A stretch of 64,000 nt of DNA from Acinetobacter albensis. Its GTDB lineage: Bacteria > Pseudomonadota > Gammaproteobacteria > Pseudomonadales > Moraxellaceae. Numbering within the stretch: the stretch's first letter is position 1; the number at the start of each line of letters is the position of its first letter. A program made the translations under genes and the position numbers. This document shows positions 58,611 to 64,000 of this stretch, piece by piece. The stretch spans positions 62,001 to 126,000 of the forward strand of contig NZ_FMBK01000002.1 in the NCBI RefSeq assembly GCF_900095025.1. Direction: 5' to 3'. The notes under the pieces were generated by a model that made no database searches, had not been told where the DNA came from, and saw nothing but the letters and a program-made list of their open reading frames with translations.

Positions 58611-59657
58611 ATGAATATAATTATATTAAATCTCAAGGGCCTAAGCTTTGCATTTGCTGGAGCTATTCTAGCCAATGTCTTGGGTTTTCCTTTACCTTGG
58701 TTATTAGGACCGCTATTAATTACCGTAATATTCGGAATAATTAAAGTACCGAGTCAATGTGATTTAAGATGGCGTAAATGTGGGCAATGGGTTATTGGAA
58801 CAGGACTGGGACTCTATTTTACGCCCCTAATGATGACTACACTTTTACTGAATTGGCCAGCATTAGTCATCGGTATTGTTTGGGCATTGATTTTAGGATC
58901 AGTATTAGCTTGGGCTCAATATAAATTGATTCATTTAGATTGGGCGACTTCGTGGTTTTCATCTTGCATTGGTGGGGCGAGTGAAATGGTGAATATTGCA
59001 GAACGTTATCATGCTCAGGTAGATAAAGTTGCAGCAGCACACAGTTTACGTATTGTGCTCTTGGTGGTATGTATACCCGTCTTTTTAGAGTGGTATTACA
59101 CTGTAAATCTATCACTTATGCCAACCCCCTCATATGTGGAAAGCACAGCTTTAGAGGTGATGATTTTATTATGTCTCTCTTTTTGTGCAGCTTTGCTGGC
59201 GAATAAGTTGAATGTCCTGAATCCTTGGGTATTAGGGCCTCTCGTTCTAATTGGTGGATTAACTGCCTTTGATTTTCAACTGACCAATTTACCCGAGTTT
59301 TTAATTCACTTTGGTCAACTTTGTATTGGTTGGTCATTAGGAAGCAAATTCCCATTTAACTTTTTTAGTACCAGTCGAAAATTCATAGTTGGGTGTTTAG
59401 TTTTTAATATGATTGGGTTAATCATGAGTACTCTGATTGCAATTGTATTGGCAAGATTTTTAAACTTTAATGAAGCAACCATGATTTTAGGGATTTCACC
59501 GGGCGGCATTGCAGAAATGGCTTTAACGGCTAAAGCTTTAGGATTGGCAGTTCCCGTTGTAGTCGCATTTCAATTAACTCGATTAATTGTCATATTGTTA
59601 ACATGTGACTATTTGTATAACTTGTCTAAAAATAAAATGAAAAGTTTAAATAGATAA
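58611..59657 (+). CDS. AbrB-family membrane protein (AidB-regulator type)
   Basis: 348 residues, about ten hydrophobic segments in two related halves (ANVLGFPLPWLLGPLL and LANKLNVLNPWVLGPLVL), the AbrB duplication pattern. Often annotated as a regulator or ammonia monooxygenase-like protein; the function is unclear. The ATG at 58611 is the first after the tctA terminator; an in-frame ATG at 58578 would lie inside that hairpin. Similar genes often follow tct clusters, so it may support transport. Confidence 0.8.
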   Translation: MNIIILNLKGLSFAFAGAILANVLGFPLPWLLGPLLITVIFGIIKVPSQCDLRWRKCGQWVIGTGLGLYFTPLMMTTLLLNWPALVIGIVWALILGSVLAWAQYKLIHLDWATSWFSSCIGGASEMVNIAERYHAQVDKVAAAHSLRIVLLVVCIPVFLEWYYTVNLSLMPTPSYVESTALEVMILLCLSFCAALLANKLNVLNPWVLGPLVLIGGLTAFDFQLTNLPEFLIHFGQLCIGWSLGSKFPFNFFSTSRKFIVGCLVFNMIGLIMSTLIAIVLARFLNFNEATMILGISPGGIAEMALTAKALGLAVPVVVAFQLTRLIVILLTCDYLYNLSKNKMKSLNR

Positions 59658-60162
59658 AAACGTCTATATCGGCTATGACCCACACTTCATCTTTGGGTTA
59701 GTCCGATTATCCGAGATATGGGACATCCTCATTTTGAACGACTTAAATTCTTTTGAACTCATATGTTAAAAGGATAAATAAAGAATTTGATAAATATCTA
59801 TATCGATTAGAGTCATGCCGAGGTGAAGGGAAAATGAAATCTTGTGACTGAGCATATTCTTTATTAAGTTGCTCTTGTTGATGTGTAATCGGATCAATGC
59901 CATTTTATCTAAATGCTTTTCAACAACAACACTTAAAACCCAGACAAGAGAACAACCTGCGACATTTAGACATGAGTAATCAACGCCATCTACGGAATCT
60001 CGAGCAGTTAATTTTTATCATTAGGAGCATTTATTCAAAATTGAAATCAACAATACGAGGGAGCAAAACTTAAAAGCATAAATTGGATAAAAAAAAATAA
60101 CTTTTGAATATTTTAAAATGAGATAAATAGATTCAATAGAACGCTAGGAAATCAGCAGAGTA
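59658..60162. other. Gene-poor region, possible decayed coding sequence
   Basis: About 505 bases. Short minus-strand stretches read like protein (PKDEVWVIADIDVF near 59680, DPITHQQEQLNKEYAQSQDF near 59860) but are interrupted by stops and frame changes. I cannot assign a family and see no terminal inverted repeats. Confidence 0.35.
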
Positions 60163-61023
60163 ATGGCTATGGATGCAAATAAATTCGAAAATGACTACGT
60201 TACTGGGCAAAAAAATGAAAACTATAATGAAGTGATGTCTCAGATTGAAGCATTAAATCAAGCAGTACTGATCCATAAACAATGGAACAAAGATGTATAT
60301 TATGGATTCCATGAGCGTGAATGCTTTGATCTTTGTTATGCGGTTGGTAAGGCAAAAGCAATTTTAGTTTATTTACATGCGGGATATTGGCAATCAAGAG
60401 ATAAAAATCAATTTCATTTTATCGCTGATCATTTGGCTGAGCTTGGCTATCATATCGCCATCATGAATTATCCGCTTTGTCCTGAAGTTAGTATAGAGAG
60501 AATAAGACAATCATTAAGTTATGGCTTACTTACAGTCCAAGCCTTTGTGAACAATGACGCTGATGGAAATAATGATGTTAAAAATCTACCGTTGTATATT
60601 TGTGGGCACTCTGCTGGTGCACATTTAACCACAGAATTAGTTTTAAATGCGAAGCAAGTAATTAGAGATCAGCTTAATATTCAAGGTATTATCCCCATAA
60701 GTGGAATATATGATTTAGAGCCTTTAGTATCGACCAGTTTAAATCATAATCTTCAATTAAATCAGGCACAGGCAATAACCAATTCGCCGCTATTCAGAGT
60801 AGTCAATGATTTAGTTCCTGCGGAATTTTTTGTAGGTCAAAATGAAACATACGCATTTATTGAACAGTCGCAAAAAATGAAAGATCAGTGGGAACTGAAA
60901 GGCAACAGTGCAAATTTTACTATTCTTAAAGACAGTGATCACTTTAGTTTACTGTTTCACTTTCTAGAAAAAGGTGAAATAGTTCAAGCGATTGAAAAAA
61001 TTTATCAGTCTACTCATTTATAA
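60163..61023 (+). CDS. Alpha/beta hydrolase, arylformamidase-like
   Basis: 286 residues. LVYLHAGYWQSRDKNQF resembles the HGGYW(Q/R) oxyanion loop of kynurenine formamidases and related esterases, with Ala for the first Gly. The nucleophile is in CGHSAGAHLTTEL. A late His is in DSDHFSLLFHF, and ISGIYDLEPLVSTSLN fits the same family. No tryptophan-catabolic neighbours are seen, so the substrate is unsure. A terminator follows. Confidence 0.8.
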   Translation: MAMDANKFENDYVTGQKNENYNEVMSQIEALNQAVLIHKQWNKDVYYGFHERECFDLCYAVGKAKAILVYLHAGYWQSRDKNQFHFIADHLAELGYHIAIMNYPLCPEVSIERIRQSLSYGLLTVQAFVNNDADGNNDVKNLPLYICGHSAGAHLTTELVLNAKQVIRDQLNIQGIIPISGIYDLEPLVSTSLNHNLQLNQAQAITNSPLFRVVNDLVPAEFFVGQNETYAFIEQSQKMKDQWELKGNSANFTILKDSDHFSLLFHFLEKGEIVQAIEKIYQSTHL

Positions 61024-61041
61024 ATATTCATTTTTTGACTT

Positions 61042-61070
61042 AAACCACATTTTTAAATGTGGTTTATTTT
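61042..61070 (+). terminator. Terminator of the hydrolase gene
   Basis: AAACCACATTT pairs with AAATGTGGTTT, followed by ATTTTT. Confidence 0.88.
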
Positions 61071-61458
61071 TATAAATAGATGATATGAAGGATCAATAGG
61101 GTTAAAAAAATGATAAATAGAGTTAAAATTTTAAACTTAGACGATGAATTAATGGATTATTTTTTCTATTCTAAGTCTAGTTGGTAATTAATTTAAAGTG
61201 AATTAAAGTCCTTTTAGTCGTTGAAATAAAACCAAGATCAGAATTTTTCCTCTCAATTAGTTTGATGATACTAAATAATTTTTTTATAAAAACTGTGTCT
61301 CATCAATCACTTGAAAGAGTGAGCAGTGCCGCATCAGCACGATACGTCTTTTATTTTACATTTGTATGTTTTATCTGCTTTTTTGAATAAATATTAACGA
61401 AGAAATGCATAGGAAGAATGCTGAAAACTTGGTTGAATGAAAAAAAAGGAGTATGACA
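61071..61458. other. Intergenic region upstream of the cupin gene
   Basis: About 390 AT-rich bases with no gene found; promoter of the cupin gene expected. Confidence 0.4.
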
Positions 61459-61950
61459 ATGGAAATGCTTAATCAAAAACACTTATCTTCTTTAGTATTC
61501 AGCGAATCGCGTTTAAATAAAGAACTAAAAAATTTGAAATGGAATGTGCTGGGTCATGTATATGAACCGATTATTGGCGGTGACCAACAATCCAGTTTTG
61601 CATGGATTTCAAATGATCCTTCAGGTACTTTTGTTCCTCCTCATATGCATCCTGTTCAGGATGAACATGCATTTATTCTTGAAGGTGAATATTCACTTTA
61701 TTTAGATGGAGAATGGACCACGGCCAAAGCGGGGGATTACCTTTATTGGCCACGTGGAACTACACATGGTTATAAAGTGACTTCAGAAGGACCAGCCAAA
61801 GGTATTTTTTGGGTGAGTCCTGGAAATGATTTAGCCAGTTTATTCTCAGAACTGCATAATTTGACAGAACCTCAGGAAGTGGTTCAGGTATCTGCAGCGC
61901 GCAATATTCGTTTTATAGATCCAGCAACATTGCCTAACTGCGAATTTTAA
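61459..61950 (+). CDS. Cupin-domain protein
   Basis: 163 residues with one cupin barrel. Motif 1: PPHMHPVQDEHAFILEGEYS (two His and a Glu/His as metal ligands); motif 2: AGDYLYWPRGTTHGYKVTSE (last His). This fits small quercetinase-like or isomerase cupins; the reaction is unknown. Three ATG codons open the frame; AGGAG at 61447-61451 is best spaced for the one at 61459. It is followed by a terminator and an MFS gene. Confidence 0.82.
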   Translation: MEMLNQKHLSSLVFSESRLNKELKNLKWNVLGHVYEPIIGGDQQSSFAWISNDPSGTFVPPHMHPVQDEHAFILEGEYSLYLDGEWTTAKAGDYLYWPRGTTHGYKVTSEGPAKGIFWVSPGNDLASLFSELHNLTEPQEVVQVSAARNIRFIDPATLPNCEF

Positions 61951-61985
61951 TTATTCAATAGAATCATTTTTAAATTTTTTCATAT

Positions 61986-62017
61986 AAAAAGCTTTCAAGA
62001 GATTGAGGGCTTTTTTG
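61986..62017 (+). terminator. Terminator of the cupin gene
   Basis: AAAAAGCTTTCAA pairs with TTGAGGGCTTTTT with two G-T pairs, followed by T's. Confidence 0.88.
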
Positions 62018-62251
62018 TGTGCTGATGTTTATTTTTTAATGGTAAAAGGTCGAATAAAAAATCATAATTTTAAAATATATTTTGAATGTAAATGCTTTTA
62101 TTTGTTCATAAATAATAAGTAAAATTAAGTATAGTGAACTTTTAAAAAATACTGATACAGCAGAAGATAACGATATCTTTAATGTTGTGGATATTGTTCA
62201 ATCTTATGTTAAAGAGCGTAAAGTGTATGACTTAATTCGGGAGGTATATAC

Positions 62252-63676
62252 TTGAAGAGCCAAACAAAAAATGTACCGAATTCATTTGTGGACTCGCTCG
62301 GGACTGGCAAAATCAGCGGTCGGGCTTGGCTTATTACGGGAATGTTAATCATCTTTCAAATGATCAACTTTGCCGATAAAGCGGTATTAGGGCTGGTCGC
62401 TGAACCTGCAATGCGTGAATTGGGGATGACGAGTCGTCAATTTGGTTTGATCGGCAGTTCCTTTTTTTGTTTATTTGCCATTTCATCTATTGTCGTCGGA
62501 TTGTTAGCAGCAAAAATTCAAACCCGTTGGATTCTACTTATGATGGGTATTGCATGGGCAGTTTTACAATTTCCGATGCTTTTAGGCGGAGGCATCACTT
62601 TATTGTTGGTGACACGAATTATTTTAGGGGCTGCAGAAGGGCCTGCTACGCCGATTACTTTGCAACATATTCATGGTTGGTATGAGCCAAAAGAGCGTGG
62701 ATTGCCAAGTAGCTTGGTAGCGATTGGATCGACCTTGGGTCCAATTGTTGCTGCACCATTGCTGGCAGCCATTATTGCTCATCCTGCTTATGGATGGAGA
62801 TGGGCGTTTGGTTTTTTAGGCATCATCGGGCTGGCTTGGAGCTTATTGTGGTTTGTCATTGCAAAAGAAGGACCCTATAGCCATATCAAAGCAAAAGAGC
62901 AATTGATTCAGCCAAAGCCTTTGGTTCACCCAAACACCAGTTATATTAACAATAAAAGTATTGCTGAATTTTCAGATTTTTTAAAAGTAGTTCCACTCTT
63001 CAAGATTTTTATCTCCCCCATGTTTATCTCCGCTTTTTTAGCAGGTGTTGGCTGTTTCTGGGCGATGGGATTTTTAACCACTTGGTCACCGCGCTATTTA
63101 TCTGCTGTGATCAGCACTTCTCCACAAATGATCGGCATGATCTCAACCTTACCTTGGATATTTGGTGCACTCACATTGTTGTTTGCAGGTTTTTTATCTA
63201 AAATCTTGATGAAAAAGGGAGGTTCTGTCCATAAATCCTTAGGTTGTGTGTTTGGTTGTCTCATTTTATTATCTGGTGTTTTCTTTATGATATTGCCCTA
63301 TACCACTGGAATTGCAGCCGTCTGTATTCTGACTGTGGCGGCAGGTATGGCGATGACCTTTCCATTGGCACCCATTACTTTGGCTTATAGCATTTGTTCT
63401 AAACAGCGTGCAGCCGTTATGGCGACAGTGACTGCTTTGGCTTCTTTAGGGGGAATAATTTCACCCAGTATGGTTGGCATGTTTATGGAATCAGCAGGCT
63501 ATATTCAACCGATAAAAGGCATGCTTTCAGATACTGCTATGTTAAGTAAACTGGTCATGGGGATGAATTTAAGTTTTTCTTATATTGGTATTTATTTATT
63601 TATTGTGGGGATTGTCGCGATTATATTTCTCAATCCAGACAAAACTGCGAAACATCTGCAAAAAGATTTAGAATAA
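62252..63676 (+). CDS. Major facilitator superfamily transporter (ACS-like)
   Basis: 474 residues with about twelve hydrophobic segments and the MFS anion:cation symporter pattern: MINFADKAVLGLVAEPAMRE, RIILGAAEGPATPITLQHIH, YEPKERGLPSSLVAIGSTLG. It starts at a TTG with GGGAGG seven bases before. Likely imports an organic anion, perhaps the substrate linked to the cupin and hydrolase upstream and the AraC regulator downstream; this is inference from position. Confidence 0.87.
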   Translation: MKSQTKNVPNSFVDSLGTGKISGRAWLITGMLIIFQMINFADKAVLGLVAEPAMRELGMTSRQFGLIGSSFFCLFAISSIVVGLLAAKIQTRWILLMMGIAWAVLQFPMLLGGGITLLLVTRIILGAAEGPATPITLQHIHGWYEPKERGLPSSLVAIGSTLGPIVAAPLLAAIIAHPAYGWRWAFGFLGIIGLAWSLLWFVIAKEGPYSHIKAKEQLIQPKPLVHPNTSYINNKSIAEFSDFLKVVPLFKIFISPMFISAFLAGVGCFWAMGFLTTWSPRYLSAVISTSPQMIGMISTLPWIFGALTLLFAGFLSKILMKKGGSVHKSLGCVFGCLILLSGVFFMILPYTTGIAAVCILTVAAGMAMTFPLAPITLAYSICSKQRAAVMATVTALASLGGIISPSMVGMFMESAGYIQPIKGMLSDTAMLSKLVMGMNLSFSYIGIYLFIVGIVAIIFLNPDKTAKHLQKDLE

Positions 63677-63713
63677 ACCCATGATTTATCTTAGCTGAAT
63701 GATTGAGTAATTA

Positions 63714-63748
63714 ATAAAAAAGAGCACTTTATTTATAAAGTACTCTTC
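63714..63748 (-). terminator. Terminator of the AraC-family gene
   Basis: On the minus strand AGAGTACTTTAT pairs with ATAAAGTGCTCT (one mismatch), followed by six T. It lies about 65 bases beyond the stop codon. Confidence 0.75.
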
Positions 63749-63814
63749 TAGATAAATATAAATGATATAAGAATAAAATCCTGTTTCAAGCGCATCAGCG
63801 AATATTATGCAGTG

Positions 63815-64000
63815 CTATTTATTATTTTTAAGGGTATCAGAAGGAAACTCACCAAAACGAGTTTTATATTCTTGAGAGAAACGACCTAATTGTTGGAAAC
63901 CACAATCCATTGCAATGCTTGAAACATTTTCCCAAGTTTTAATTTCTTTTAAGCGTTTATAGGTTTCTTCAAAACGTAAATTACGTAGATAGGCCACTGG
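63815..64000 (-). CDS. AraC-family transcriptional regulator (C-terminal end only)
   Basis: The last 61 residues of a gene running off the right edge. They hold the end of the AraC DNA-binding domain: PVAYLRNLRFEETYKRLKE, then VSSIAMDCGFQQLGRFSQEY and KTRFGEFPSDTLK. The frame is open to the window edge, so the GTG at 63997 is not a start. It converges on the MFS gene, a common position for its regulator. Confidence 0.9.
   Translation of the reverse strand, partial: PVAYLRNLRFEETYKRLKEIKTWENVSSIAMDCGFQQLGRFSQEYKTRFGEFPSDTLKNNK

Overview
The window looks like chromosomal DNA of an Acinetobacter-type gammaproteobacterium. It is AT-rich. It carries a fused RNase HI-DnaQ gene, a SutA-type RNA polymerase-associated protein, an lldP-lldR-lldD-dld lactate operon, and tRNA-Glu copies beside rnt-pyrC and argG. 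Gene families and order support the genus; the species cannot be read from the sequence.

Layout. 1-7.6 kb: the end of an M28 peptidase gene, then lon, fau, and a divergent cueR/copA copper-efflux pair with a MerR-type operator. 8.1-16.6 kb: NAD malic enzyme; a scar of a type I-F CRISPR-Cas locus (first 30 codons of cas1 joined to the leader-distal end of an array); 6S RNA and zapA; then ygfB-pepP-ubiH-ubiI and sutA. 16.7-24 kb: rsmI, yraN, a BON lipoprotein, an esterase, nudC, a ChpA-N-terminus-like protein and rnhA-dnaQ. 24.2-34.3 kb: an MltD-like lytic transglycosylase with eight LysM repeats, the yejABEF peptide importer and an old-yellow-enzyme oxidoreductase. 34.5-42.4 kb: four tRNA-Glu genes, a lipase-like protein, an amino-acid permease, rnt, pyrC, a membrane diguanylate cyclase and argG.

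42.6-51 kb: a 13-unit heptamer repeat, two identical LldR-type operators 105 bp apart, lldPRD and dld for L- and D-lactate oxidation, fadH and tRNA-Ser. 51.2-59.7 kb, after a region of decayed sequence: a LysR regulator, tcuA-tcuB, the tripartite transporter tctC-tctB-tctA and an AbrB-family membrane protein, together a tricarboxylate uptake and oxidation unit. 60-64 kb: an arylformamidase-like hydrolase, a cupin, an MFS transporter and the 3' end of an AraC-family gene, probably accessory catabolism.

Most of the window is core metabolism in recognisable operons. The least ordinary item is the CRISPR-Cas I-F scar at about 10.1-10.3 kb: the cas genes appear to have been lost in one deletion that left the cas1 start and two old spacers. 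Other points of note are the three YHS domains of the copper ATPase, the mltD-yejABEF linkage, the hybrid tcu-tct cluster, and intra-operon terminator-like hairpins in that cluster.
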